Assembly: GCF_003667275.1 (NCBI RefSeq)
Contig: NZ_RCNV01000005.1
Coordinates: forward strand, 140,126-204,125
Source: Mesonia aquimarina
Lineage (GTDB): Bacteria > Bacteroidota > Bacteroidia > Flavobacteriales > Flavobacteriaceae
DNA: 64,000 bases
Direction of reading: 5' to 3'
Made by a program: the position numbers and the translations under genes. The notes under the pieces were generated by a model. The model did not search any database, was not told the origin of the DNA, and was given only the letters and a program-made list of their open reading frames with translations. Shown piece after piece: positions 34,182 through 42,584 of this stretch; within the stretch, counting starts at the first letter, position 1, and each line of letters opens with the position of its first letter.

Positions 34182-35342
34182 ATGAAAAAGTTCCTAGCAT
34201 TAACCTTAATTACCCTTAGCGTAATTTCTTGCGGAAAGAAAGAAAAATCTATAGACGATATTATTTCTGAAGGAAATCTTACTGAAATACGAGCAAAAAA
34301 GTCTGAACTACGAACAGAACAAAATGAAATTTCAGATAAAATTGAACGCCTTAATGAAGAAATTGAAAAGTTAGATAAAAGTAAATCATACCCTTTAGTT
34401 ACCGTTCAAAAACTAAACGACACCTTATTTAAACATTATGTAGAAGTACAAGGTGATGTAGAAACCGATGAAAATATTATAATTTACCCTGAATTTTCCG
34501 GAGTGTTGACACAAGTTTTTGTAGAAGAAGGTCAGCGTGTAAATAAAGGACAAACCCTAGCAAAAATTGATGATGGTGGTTTGTCGAGTCAATTATCTCA
34601 AGCCGAATCACAATTATCACTTACCAAGACTACTTTTGAACGTCAATCGCGTTTATGGGATAAAAAAATTGGTTCAGAAATTCAATATTTAGAATCTAAA
34701 ACCAATTTTGAAGCGCAACAAAAAGCGGTAGATCAACTTAGGGCTCAATTAGCAAAAACGATTGTCAAAGCGCCTTTTAGCGGTGTAATTGACAAAGTGA
34801 TTTCAGACCAAGGACAAGTAGTTTCTCCAGGCCAAAACCAGTTGTTTAGATTAGTTAATTTAAGCGATATGTATATTACTGCAGAAATTCCGGAAAATTA
34901 CCTTGGTAAAATAAATAAAGGAAGTGAAGTCTTGGTTGAAATAAGCTCTATCGGTAAAGAATTTGAAGGAGAAGTTGAGCAAGTTTCAGATTTTGTAAAT
35001 CCGAATAACCGAAGCTTTTCTGTAAAAATATCGGTTCCAAACCCAAAAGGAATGGTAAAGCCAAATTTAATTGCCACCGTTAAATTAAACGATTATACCT
35101 CAGAAAAAGCAATTTTAATACCACAAAGTATTTTACAAGAAAATGCTCAAGGAGAAAGTATTACTTATTATATAGAGCCAAAAAACGATTCTGTAAATGT
35201 CGCTAAAAAAGCAATTTTAAAAACAGGCTTAGCCTATGATGGTAAAATTGAAGTTTTAGAAGGTTTAAAAGAAGAGCAAAAAATTATTGTAGAAGGAGCT
35301 AGAACTATTCGTGAAGGACAAGAAGTAAAAATAAACCAATAA
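34182..35342 (+). CDS. RND efflux periplasmic adaptor lipoprotein
   Basis: This is the membrane-fusion protein of the pump, 386 residues. The N-terminus MKKFLALTLITLSVISC has the lipobox VISC, so it is anchored by lipid. Residues 28-65 form a coiled coil of Lys, Glu and Asn residues. The lipoyl-like halves (YPEFSGVLTQVFVEEGQRVNKGQTLAKID and AQLAKTIVKAPFSGVIDKVISDQGQVVSPGQ) flank a helical hairpin (about 125-170). The beta-barrel domain follows. It sits between the channel and the pump genes, 2 bases before the latter. Confidence 0.94.
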   Translation: MKKFLALTLITLSVISCGKKEKSIDDIISEGNLTEIRAKKSELRTEQNEISDKIERLNEEIEKLDKSKSYPLVTVQKLNDTLFKHYVEVQGDVETDENIIIYPEFSGVLTQVFVEEGQRVNKGQTLAKIDDGGLSSQLSQAESQLSLTKTTFERQSRLWDKKIGSEIQYLESKTNFEAQQKAVDQLRAQLAKTIVKAPFSGVIDKVISDQGQVVSPGQNQLFRLVNLSDMYITAEIPENYLGKINKGSEVLVEISSIGKEFEGEVEQVSDFVNPNNRSFSVKISVPNPKGMVKPNLIATVKLNDYTSEKAILIPQSILQENAQGESITYYIEPKNDSVNVAKKAILKTGLAYDGKIEVLEGLKEEQKIIVEGARTIREGQEVKINQ

Positions 35343-35344
35343 CC

Positions 35345-38300
35345 ATGGCCAATAAAAACACACAAAAAGAATTTCCAGTTTCTTCCTGGGCCATCGACAA
35401 TAAAATGACGGTCTTTGTAATCATTGCTATTGTAATGATTGGCGGGTTGCTTTCGTATTACAGCATGCCTCGCGAAGCGTTTCCGGAAATTGTAGAAACA
35501 AAAATATATGTTAGCTCCGTTAATCCGGGAAACTCAGCAGAAGACGTTGAGAAGTTTATTACAGAACCTTTAGAAGAAGAGTTTAATGACATTGCAGGAA
35601 TTAAAGAGATAACCTCTACAACCTTACAAGATTACTCCATTGTAATTGTAGAGTTTGAAGAAGATATTGAAGTTCCCGATGCTAAGCAAAAAGTAAAAGA
35701 CAAAGTAGATTTGGTGAAAGCCGAAACTACTTGGCCAACCTTAGATAATGGCGCCAAGGTAGAACCCAATGTTTTTGACTTGAATATTTCTGAAGAGCAA
35801 CCCATTTTAAATATCAACCTAACGGGAAATTACACCGTTCAGCAATTAAAAGATTACGCCGAACATTTACAGGATAAAATAGAACTACTTCCCCAAATAA
35901 AAGAAGCCACTATTCGCGGTGCTGAAGAAAAAGAAGTAGAAATCGCTGTAAATGTTTATAAGATGACGGCTTCTAAAGTTAGTTTTGATGACATTATTAA
36001 TTCTGTGAGAATGGAAAACAAAACCATCTCTGGCGGAAATATTACCGAAAATGGCGTTGAAAAGAACATTCGAGTTATTGGTGAAATTGAAGAGCCACAA
36101 GAACTAGGAGATGTAGTTGTAAAAAGAGATGACGGAGTAGTTTATCTAAAAGATATTGCTGTAATAAATTTTCAAGAAAAAGACCCTACAACTTTTGCCA
36201 GAGAATACGGAGACCCGGTAGTAATGCTTGATATAAAAAAACGTGCCGGAAAAAACATGATTGAAGCCGTGGAAGAAATCAAGCAAATTGTAGAAACCGA
36301 ACAAGAAAATTATTACCCGGAAGATCTACATATTTCGCTTTCTAACGACCAGTCCATTAAAACCGAAAACCAAGTAAACGATTTGGTCAATAATATCATT
36401 TTCGGTGTTATTTTAGTAGTAGGTGTTTTAATGTTTTTCTTAGGTTTTAGAAATGCGCTTTTTGTAGGTATTGCTATTCCTCTTTCTATGTTTCTTTCTT
36501 TTATTGTGCTTTCTAGTTTAGGTTTTACGCTAAACACAATGGTACTTTTTGCCTTAGTTATGGGACTGGGAATGCTAGTAGATAACGGAATTGTGGTTGT
36601 TGAAAACGTCTACTCACTCATGAGTGAAGGCATGCCTAGAATAAAGGCAGCAAAACAAGGCTTAGGAGAAATCGCATGGCCTATTATTGCATCTACCGCT
36701 ACTACCCTAGCCGCGTTTTTTCCTTTAGGATTATGGCCGGGAACAATCGGTAAATTCATGGTCATCTTCCCGATTACCTTATCCATTGTTTTAGGTTCTT
36801 CATTGTTTGTAGCATTGATCATAAATTCTATGTTAACCTCACAATACATGGCGATCAACGAAAAAGAAGCCAAGCAAAAAAGAGTAATTCGCCTAAGTAT
36901 TATTTTTGCGATTGTTGGTATTGTATTTCTCGTAGCAGGTTTTATGTTACCTTCAGGCATATTACGTGGTTTAGGAAATTTAATTCTATTTATCATAATA
37001 ATGGTTTGGGTGTACCGTAAAATTTTAAAACAAGCAGTACATTACTTCCAATATAAATCCTTAAAAAAGTTAGAAAGCTTTTATGAGCGCTTTTTAAAAT
37101 TCGCTTTACGCGGAAAAAAAGCCTATCTATTTTTCTTCGGAACTTTAGGCGTTTTAATCTTCAGTTTTGTTTTGGTAGGGATTGCCCAGCCTAACGTATT
37201 GTTTTTTCCTGAAAATCAACCCAATCAGATTATTACTTATATAGAATATCCTGAAGGAACTGCTATTGAAAAGACCAATAAACTAACCAAAAAGATTGAA
37301 GAGCGCATTTTTGAAAGCATCAAAAAATATGAGGATGAAGATGGGTATAACTATATGGTAGAATCTGCTATTTCTCAAGTAGGTGAAGGTGCCGGAAACC
37401 CTCAAACCGATGGTGGTCAGCAAAATGAAATGCCTCATAAAGGTAAGATTACACTTTCTATGCGCGAATTTAACGAACGACGCGGTGTAAAAAGTAGTAC
37501 TGTTCTTTCTGAAGTAAGAGAAGCTGTAAAAGGTTTTCCCGGAGCATCTGTAATTGTTGAAAAAGACGCTGCAGGTCCGCCTGCGGGTTACCCAATTAAC
37601 ATTGAAGTAAGCGGAGAAGATTATAATAAAATGCTTGCGGAAGCAGAACAATTACGCTCATTCATTCAAGAACTAAGCATTGAGGGAATTGAAGAATTAA
37701 AAGTTGACGTCAATAAAGCTAAACCCGAATTAGATGTTCGCGTAGACCGTAAAAAAGCAGGTCGCCTTGGAGTTTCCACCGTTTCTGTTGGTCAAACCTT
37801 ACGAAGAGCTATTTATGGGGAAGAAATTTCTACCTTTAAGGAAGGAGAAGATGACTATGAAATTAATGTTCGTTTTAATGAAGATTTCAGGTATCAAGAA
37901 AACGCTATTTTTAATCAACCTATTACTTTCAAAAATCAGAATACGGGTGAACTGATTCAAGTACCGATTTCTGCATTAGTTACCAAAAAGCCTACAGCAA
38001 CTTTCAGCTCTATTAAACGTAAAGATTTAAAACGAGTTATTACTGTCTATTCAAATGTTTTAGAAGGATATAATGGTAACGAGATTGTAAATCAAATAAA
38101 AAAAGAGCTTAAAAACTATGAAACGCCAACCGGAATCAATTTTAAATTTACCGGTGAACAAGAAGAGCAAGAAAAGAACATGAACTTCTTAATAAAAGCG
38201 CTATTAATTGCTTTAGGAGGAATTTTACTGATTCTTGTAGCACAGTTTAACTCCCTCTCTAAACCTGTTATTATTTTAATGGCAGTATTGTTAAGTTTAG

Positions 38301-38821
38301 GTGGCGTGTTTTTAGGACTGGTTAGCTTTCAAATGGATTTTGTGATTATCATGACGATGATGGGAATCATTTCACTGGCCGGAATTGTAGTGAATAACGC
38401 TATTGTTTTAATTGATTATACGCAAATTTTAATCGACAGAAAAAAAGAAGATCTTGGCTTAGCCGATGAAGACTACTTAACCAAAAAACAATATTTTGAG
38501 GTTATTGTAGCCGGTGGTAAATCAAGATTACGTCCTGTTTTATTAACGGCTATCACCACTGTTTTAGGTTTAATTCCATTAGCTGCTGGACTAAACATTG
38601 ACTTTTTCTCATTGTTCATAGATTACGACCCAAAAATTTATATTGGTGGAGACAACGTGATCTTCTGGGGACCATTAGCGTGGACGGTAATTTTTGGACT
38701 TACCTTTGCAACATTCTTAACTTTAGTAGTTGTTCCGGTAATGTTCTATTTAAGTAACCGTGGAAAAATTAAATTTAGACAAAAAAGAGGAAAGCCTTTA
38801 CAAGCTTCTATAGAAAATTAA
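35345..38821 (+). CDS. RND efflux pump, inner-membrane subunit
   Basis: This proton-driven exporter of the RND (AcrB-like) superfamily has 1158 residues and twelve membrane helices in two halves. The first helix is at about residues 18-38. The region near 380-400 carries FALVMGLGMLVDNGIVVVENV, whose aspartate belongs to the proton relay of RND pumps. It is about 100 residues longer than AcrB, with an extended segment around the middle and between the last helices. Substrates are likely hydrophobic or amphiphilic compounds; this is family knowledge only. A terminator follows. Confidence 0.95.
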   Translation: MANKNTQKEFPVSSWAIDNKMTVFVIIAIVMIGGLLSYYSMPREAFPEIVETKIYVSSVNPGNSAEDVEKFITEPLEEEFNDIAGIKEITSTTLQDYSIVIVEFEEDIEVPDAKQKVKDKVDLVKAETTWPTLDNGAKVEPNVFDLNISEEQPILNINLTGNYTVQQLKDYAEHLQDKIELLPQIKEATIRGAEEKEVEIAVNVYKMTASKVSFDDIINSVRMENKTISGGNITENGVEKNIRVIGEIEEPQELGDVVVKRDDGVVYLKDIAVINFQEKDPTTFAREYGDPVVMLDIKKRAGKNMIEAVEEIKQIVETEQENYYPEDLHISLSNDQSIKTENQVNDLVNNIIFGVILVVGVLMFFLGFRNALFVGIAIPLSMFLSFIVLSSLGFTLNTMVLFALVMGLGMLVDNGIVVVENVYSLMSEGMPRIKAAKQGLGEIAWPIIASTATTLAAFFPLGLWPGTIGKFMVIFPITLSIVLGSSLFVALIINSMLTSQYMAINEKEAKQKRVIRLSIIFAIVGIVFLVAGFMLPSGILRGLGNLILFIIIMVWVYRKILKQAVHYFQYKSLKKLESFYERFLKFALRGKKAYLFFFGTLGVLIFSFVLVGIAQPNVLFFPENQPNQIITYIEYPEGTAIEKTNKLTKKIEERIFESIKKYEDEDGYNYMVESAISQVGEGAGNPQTDGGQQNEMPHKGKITLSMREFNERRGVKSSTVLSEVREAVKGFPGASVIVEKDAAGPPAGYPINIEVSGEDYNKMLAEAEQLRSFIQELSIEGIEELKVDVNKAKPELDVRVDRKKAGRLGVSTVSVGQTLRRAIYGEEISTFKEGEDDYEINVRFNEDFRYQENAIFNQPITFKNQNTGELIQVPISALVTKKPTATFSSIKRKDLKRVITVYSNVLEGYNGNEIVNQIKKELKNYETPTGINFKFTGEQEEQEKNMNFLIKALLIALGGILLILVAQFNSLSKPVIILMAVLLSLGGVFLGLVSFQMDFVIIMTMMGIISLAGIVVNNAIVLIDYTQILIDRKKEDLGLADEDYLTKKQYFEVIVAGGKSRLRPVLLTAITTVLGLIPLAAGLNIDFFSLFIDYDPKIYIGGDNVIFWGPLAWTVIFGLTFATFLTLVVVPVMFYLSNRGKIKFRQKRGKPLQASIEN

Positions 38822-38833
38822 AAATATAAAAGC

Positions 38834-38867
38834 CCGCCTATAAAAAAATTATAGGCGGTTTCTTTTT
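38834..38867 (+). terminator. terminator of the efflux operon
   Basis: CCGCCTATAA (38834-38843) pairs with TTATAGGCGG (38849-38858); a T-rich tail follows. Confidence 0.82.
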
Positions 38868-38877
38868 GTTACAACTA

Positions 38878-39585
38878 CTACTGCTTTACAATTTTCTGTA
38901 TACTTTTTCCTGTTTTATTTTTAATGTGGACAAAATAAAGCCCACTGGAAAGTTTTGAAATATCATAAGAGTGTTGCGCTTCTTTAAAATACAACACTTC
39001 TTTTCCCTTAAGAGAAAAAATACGTACTGATGTAACTTTTTCACCGGACTGCATTGTTACCTGAAAGCTGTTGGTTGTAGGATTAGGGTACAAGCTAAAC
39101 ACCACTATTTCTTTATCGCCAACCGCAAGTTGTTGGTTACGGTAAATGGCTTGATTGCCAATTTCATTCTCAATAGTAAGAATAACGTCTGTCCCATCTT
39201 GGCTAAATGAATAAGTATACACATGGTTCTCTAAAGGAGGTTCACTAAATATAAATACATCTTGGGTATAGCTGTTTTCAAACTGCTGATTTGAGGAATT
39301 GCTACAAGAGCCTAAAGTACTCGATGCATAGGTTACATAAAAACTATTTGGGTTAGTTGAATATTCTAATTCTGCATCAAAATAATTGCACACAGTAGTT
39401 ACAAACCAACCATTTTCAAAAATGGCTGTAATTTCATTCACTTCACTATTAAGTGCGGGATTTTGAATGGTTTGCCCGCCAATAATTAACTTCTCTAAAT
39501 ACCAGGTATGGTCTTCTAAAGGGGCTATTTGTGCTACGCTGTTAAAACTTAATAAACAAATGAGTATTTTTATAATTGTTTTCAT
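38878..39585 (-). CDS. secreted protein with T9SS type A sorting domain
   Basis: This is a 235-residue exported protein. A signal peptide ends at about residue 18 (FNSVAQ). Residues 20-150 form a domain of alternating strands with cysteine pairs (TVCNYF, LGSCSN) that recalls small lipocalin or META-like folds; I do not assign it. The last 75 or so residues are a type A T9SS sorting domain: VVFSLYPNPTTNSFQV, then VRIFSLKGKEV and DISKLSSGLYFVHI, with the basic end KSIQKIVKQ. The protein is therefore expected on the cell surface or outside the cell. Confidence 0.88.
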   Translation of the reverse strand: MKTIIKILICLLSFNSVAQIAPLEDHTWYLEKLIIGGQTIQNPALNSEVNEITAIFENGWFVTTVCNYFDAELEYSTNPNSFYVTYASSTLGSCSNSSNQQFENSYTQDVFIFSEPPLENHVYTYSFSQDGTDVILTIENEIGNQAIYRNQQLAVGDKEIVVFSLYPNPTTNSFQVTMQSGEKVTSVRIFSLKGKEVLYFKEAQHSYDISKLSSGLYFVHIKNKTGKSIQKIVKQ

Positions 39586-39631
39586 GGTTATTGGAGTTGG
39601 TTAGTGTTATAAAGCTACATAAAAAAGCATC

Positions 39632-39662
39632 AAAAAAAAAGACTGCCTTTTCAGACAGCCTT
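39632..39662 (-). terminator. terminator after the DUF3078 gene
   Basis: On the minus strand, AAGGCTG and CAGTCTT pair (7 bp including one G-U) around a 10-base loop and are followed by a T-run (plus-strand A-run at 39632-39640). Confidence 0.65.
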
Positions 39663-39686
39663 TTCTTATTGGAATTTTAAACTAAA

Positions 39687-40628
39687 TTATTCTTCAGGGT
39701 TTAATTTATAGGTTAAACCAACACCCAAAACTTCTCTAACCTGAAAGGCTCTAACAGCGTTATCGTCATAAATTGTTTGAAAAATAAAGCTTGCTGAAAG
39801 AAAACTATTCACTTTCATATTTAGGTTCATGGTATAATCTAAATCAACGTTTTGTAGATCTTCTAAATAGTTAGAATAAAGGTTTATAATATTTTCCATG
39901 GTAACATTTTCAACCAACGTAAATTTTGCATATCCGTTGATGGAAGCACCAAATTCAAAACGTGTTGATTCGCCTCGATCTACACCAAAGTAATCTCCAT
40001 CTACATAACCCGGAACTGTTGTAAAGCGATCATCAACAAAAATAAAACGAGCCGTTGCCGGGGCTATATTCACTTTTAAGTTGTCGTTTTTCTTCCATAA
40101 AAAACCAGGACCAAACTGTAAATATCCAGGCGACATAAACTTTGTATATTCTGTTCTCTCTACACGTGTACCAATTACATCTCCGGTAAGAGGATCTGTA
40201 ATTTCAATATCGTTATACTCGTAGCCTTCTTGAAACTGTGTTTTAAAGTTTACAAAGAAAGAGTAAAACCAATTAGATTCATTAATTTGTTTACCCGCTA
40301 CAGAATTTATCTCAAGGCGGTCGTTTGTTTTACGCGTAAAATTTTCGTTATCATTTTTAGTAAGACCAAAATCAGCTAAAAAAGTATTATCCCAGGTAAA
40401 ATCTCCTTTACGATAATTTAGACTGTAGCTAATATTTACATTACCGGCGTAGTTAGAAGTTCCTCCTCCTTGCCACTCTTCGTTAAAAGCAGCTTGGTTA
40501 AATAATAAAGAAAAATCTCCAGATTGTTGCCAACCTTGTTTTGGTTCTTCGTTTTCGTCACTATCTTGAGCAAAAACGGTAGCAATTGCCCCTAAAAATA
40601 ATGCTAGACTAAGTATGCTTTTTTTCAT
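39687..40628 (-). CDS. DUF3078 outer-membrane protein
   Basis: This is a 313-residue exported protein with signal peptide MKKSILSLALFLGAIATVFAQ. The mature part opens with WQQSGDFSLLFNQAAFNEEWQGGGTSNYAGN, which is characteristic of DUF3078. It continues with barrel-like strands to the C-terminal REVLGVGLTYKLNPEE. The function of DUF3078 is unknown. I use the ATG at 40628; the longer frame adds only a TTG-Phe dipeptide upstream. A TAACTTTG promoter box lies at plus-strand 40661-40668, so it is transcribed separately from the SUF genes. Confidence 0.85.
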   Translation of the reverse strand: MKKSILSLALFLGAIATVFAQDSDENEEPKQGWQQSGDFSLLFNQAAFNEEWQGGGTSNYAGNVNISYSLNYRKGDFTWDNTFLADFGLTKNDNENFTRKTNDRLEINSVAGKQINESNWFYSFFVNFKTQFQEGYEYNDIEITDPLTGDVIGTRVERTEYTKFMSPGYLQFGPGFLWKKNDNLKVNIAPATARFIFVDDRFTTVPGYVDGDYFGVDRGESTRFEFGASINGYAKFTLVENVTMENIINLYSNYLEDLQNVDLDYTMNLNMKVNSFLSASFIFQTIYDDNAVRAFQVREVLGVGLTYKLNPEE

Positions 40629-40660
40629 AAACAATAAATTTTTTGATTTGATATTGTTTA

Positions 40661-40668
40661 CAAAGTTA
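40661..40668 (-). promoter_or_regulatory. DUF3078 gene promoter -7 box
   Basis: TAACTTTG on the minus strand fits TAnnTTTG, 32 bases before the ATG at 40628. Confidence 0.45.
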
Positions 40669-40709
40669 AGCTATTTAGTGAATTGAAGGTTAAGGAGACT
40701 TAAATTCAG

Positions 40710-41222
40710 TTATTTTTTTGGTTTTTTATAAAGCGGAACCGAAGAGCAAGCTTCACCAAACATTAAACTTTTTACTACCGGCTGAAGTTTTTGAATAATT
40801 TGAATATAAGCGTTATCCGGTACCGGTTTATTAGAACAGCCCTTTACGATAACAGGTAAACCTTGAAATTCAGAAACATCTAATTGATTGATAATTTCCT
40901 GATAAATTGATGATTCTAAACCGGTTAAATTCCCTAAAACTACTTTTTTTGCATATGGTTCCAATTCAGCCGTAATCAACATAAACGCCCATACCGGCAC
41001 AATAGCGTCTGAACTGCACGTAAGGGCAACAAAGTTATCTTGATAAACAGACCAATTGTGATCTTTTACAGCTTGCCGAAATTCTTTTTCGCGTAACACA
41101 AAACCTTCGTAGAGCCAATCTTTAAGATCGAAAAGTATACGTTCTCCTTTGGGATAATGATCTTCTAAGTTGAAGGTTTTTAACTTACTATTTGCTACTC
41201 GATTTACAATCTCTTCAGGCAT
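40710..41222 (-). CDS. DUF2480-family protein
   Basis: This is a 170-residue cytoplasmic protein matching DUF2480 (NLEDHYPKGERILFDLKDWLYEGFVLREKEFR; later VVLGNLTGLESSIYQ and VIVKGCSNKPVPDNAY). It has three cysteines (in LTCSS, VKGCSN and GEACSS), which is notable given its position at the end of the SUF locus. It lies 23 bases after the DUF59 gene. The function of the family is not established as far as I know; a role linked to Fe-S metabolism is suggested only by context. Confidence 0.8.
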   Translation of the reverse strand: MPEEIVNRVANSKLKTFNLEDHYPKGERILFDLKDWLYEGFVLREKEFRQAVKDHNWSVYQDNFVALTCSSDAIVPVWAFMLITAELEPYAKKVVLGNLTGLESSIYQEIINQLDVSEFQGLPVIVKGCSNKPVPDNAYIQIIQKLQPVVKSLMFGEACSSVPLYKKPKK

Positions 41223-41245
41223 AAAAATTAATTTCTGATATTATA

Positions 41246-41572
41246 CTATAACATTCCGAGTTCTAGCTTGGCTTCTTCACTCATTAAATCTTGAGACCAA
41301 GGCGGATCGAAGGTTAATTCTAACTCGCAATCGTTTACCATATCAATAGACTTCACACGCTCTTCTACTTCTTGCGGAAGACTTTCTGCAACCGGGCAGT
41401 TTGGCGTGGTTAAGGTCATTAAAATTTTTACATCAAGATTTTCATTGACAAAAACATCGTAAATCAATCCTAATTCATATATATCCACAGGAATTTCAGG
41501 ATCATAAATTGTTTTTAAAACTCTAACAATTTTTTCACCTAATTCGTTGGTATCTATTTTTTTTTCTTCCAT
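41246..41572 (-). CDS. DUF59/MIP18-family SUF-associated protein
   Basis: This is a 108-residue protein of the DUF59 (MIP18) family, members of which (SufT, the SUF-system maturation factors) help place Fe-S clusters into target proteins. It shows LKTIYDPEIPVDIYELGLIYDV (residues 15-36), the family hallmark. The conserved cysteine is in MTLTTPNCPVAESLP. A shorter C-terminus ending DLMSEEAKLELGML follows. It is separated from sufE by 170 bases of repeat-rich sequence. Confidence 0.9.
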   Translation of the reverse strand: MEEKKIDTNELGEKIVRVLKTIYDPEIPVDIYELGLIYDVFVNENLDVKILMTLTTPNCPVAESLPQEVEERVKSIDMVNDCELELTFDPPWSQDLMSEEAKLELGML

Positions 41573-41742
41573 TTTTTTTGTTTTTAGGTTAATAGTTTTT
41601 TAGTTGGATAGTTCTTAGTTTACTTACTTTTAGAATTCAAGTGTTTTTTTGATATACTGAAAAAAGTACTGATGACTATAAAAACTAGCTCCTTATTGCA
41701 CTATCAAACTATTAGACTATCAAACTATTGGTCTGTAAAAAA
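41573..41742. repeat. repeat-rich spacer between sufE and the DUF59 gene
   Basis: Two tandem 16-base units begin CTATCAAACTATT at 41701 and 41717. On the other side of the spacer, around 41588-41612, lies sequence resembling the reverse complement (TAGTTTTTTAGTTGGATAGTT). The spacer can therefore fold as an imperfect long hairpin. It has no open reading frame. It may be a small mobile repeat or REP-like relic inserted in the SUF operon. Confidence 0.5.
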
Positions 41743-42168
41743 CTACTCTACTTTAGTTTGATATGCCAAAGCATACATTTTTAGTTGCTTAATCATACTT
41801 ACTAATCCGTTTGCACGGGTAGGCGACAAATGCTCTTTTAAGCCAATTTCATCGATAAAATCTGTGTCAGCTTCTAAAATTGCTTTTGGCGATTGATTTG
41901 AAAACACTCTAATTAATATGGCAATAATCCCTTTTGTAATTACAGCATCGCTATCAGCAGTAAAAACAACTTTATCATCTTCCATATTGGCATGAACCCA
42001 AACTTTACTTTGGCAGCCTTTAATAATATTTTCTTCGGTTTTGTATTGCTCATCAATAATAGGAAGTGATTTACCCAGCTCTATCATATACTCATAGCGC
42101 TGCATCCAATCGTCAAACATTGCAAACTCATCTACAATTTCTTCCTGTATTTTTTTTATTGTACTCAA
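41743..42168 (-). CDS. sufE: SufE, sulfur acceptor for SufS
   Basis: SufE takes persulfide sulfur from SufS and passes it to the SufBCD scaffold. The 141-residue product has the family pattern MFDDWMQRYEYMIELGKSLP and the sulfur-accepting cysteine C52 in IKGCQSKVW. LSPTRANGLVSMI is near the end. Normal length. It begins 2 bases after the stop of the META-domain gene and is part of the operon with sufS. Confidence 0.95.
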   Translation of the reverse strand: MSTIKKIQEEIVDEFAMFDDWMQRYEYMIELGKSLPIIDEQYKTEENIIKGCQSKVWVHANMEDDKVVFTADSDAVITKGIIAILIRVFSNQSPKAILEADTDFIDEIGLKEHLSPTRANGLVSMIKQLKMYALAYQTKVE

Positions 42169-42170
42169 AT

Positions 42171-42584
42171 CTACTCTTGTTTAGTTAAACTTGCTTTTAC
42201 AAGTGTTTTTTGGGCATCGTTTTTTAATTCAAGCGTTTTCCCATCAAATTTATAATGTGTAATCTTGTCAAAACTTGACAGTAGATTTTGCTCAATTTTC
42301 ATCCCTTGAGCACACATTTTTCTTGTAGAAACAACTTTGCTGATTTCAAGTTTTGTATTTTCAGTTGAATATGTTCCTGTGTAAGAATTACAACCGCCTA
42401 CACCAGAAATTCTATTTTCTTCGGGTGAAAAATTAATGCTAACCTCTAAAGATTCCACTTTTTGCTGATCGATTTGCACCACTTCAAAATTCATCTGTTT
42501 ATCAATCATTTTATTTTTAGTGGTTTGACATGCCCCTAAAATCAGTAAAAAACTGAGTATGACAACATTTTTTATTATTTTCAT
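42171..42584 (-). CDS. META-domain lipoprotein
   Basis: This is a 137-residue lipoprotein. The N-terminus MKIIKNVVILSFLLILGAC has the lipobox LGAC. The mature part resembles the META/HslJ domain: ISGVGGCNSYTGTYSTENTKLEISKVVSTRKMCAQ with two cysteines, then LLSSFDKITHYKFDGKTLEL. HslJ-type proteins are linked to stress tolerance and outer-membrane function. The start overlaps the sufS stop by ATGA, and sufE starts 2 bases after its stop, so it is an integral part of the SUF operon although no role in Fe-S assembly is known for this family. Confidence 0.85.
   Translation of the reverse strand: MKIIKNVVILSFLLILGACQTTKNKMIDKQMNFEVVQIDQQKVESLEVSINFSPEENRISGVGGCNSYTGTYSTENTKLEISKVVSTRKMCAQGMKIEQNLLSSFDKITHYKFDGKTLELKNDAQKTLVKASLTKQE

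Noticed and set aside
36610..37651. minus-strand frames across the RND pump gene
   Set aside because: They lie wholly within the pump coding sequence and have no promoter, start context or domain.
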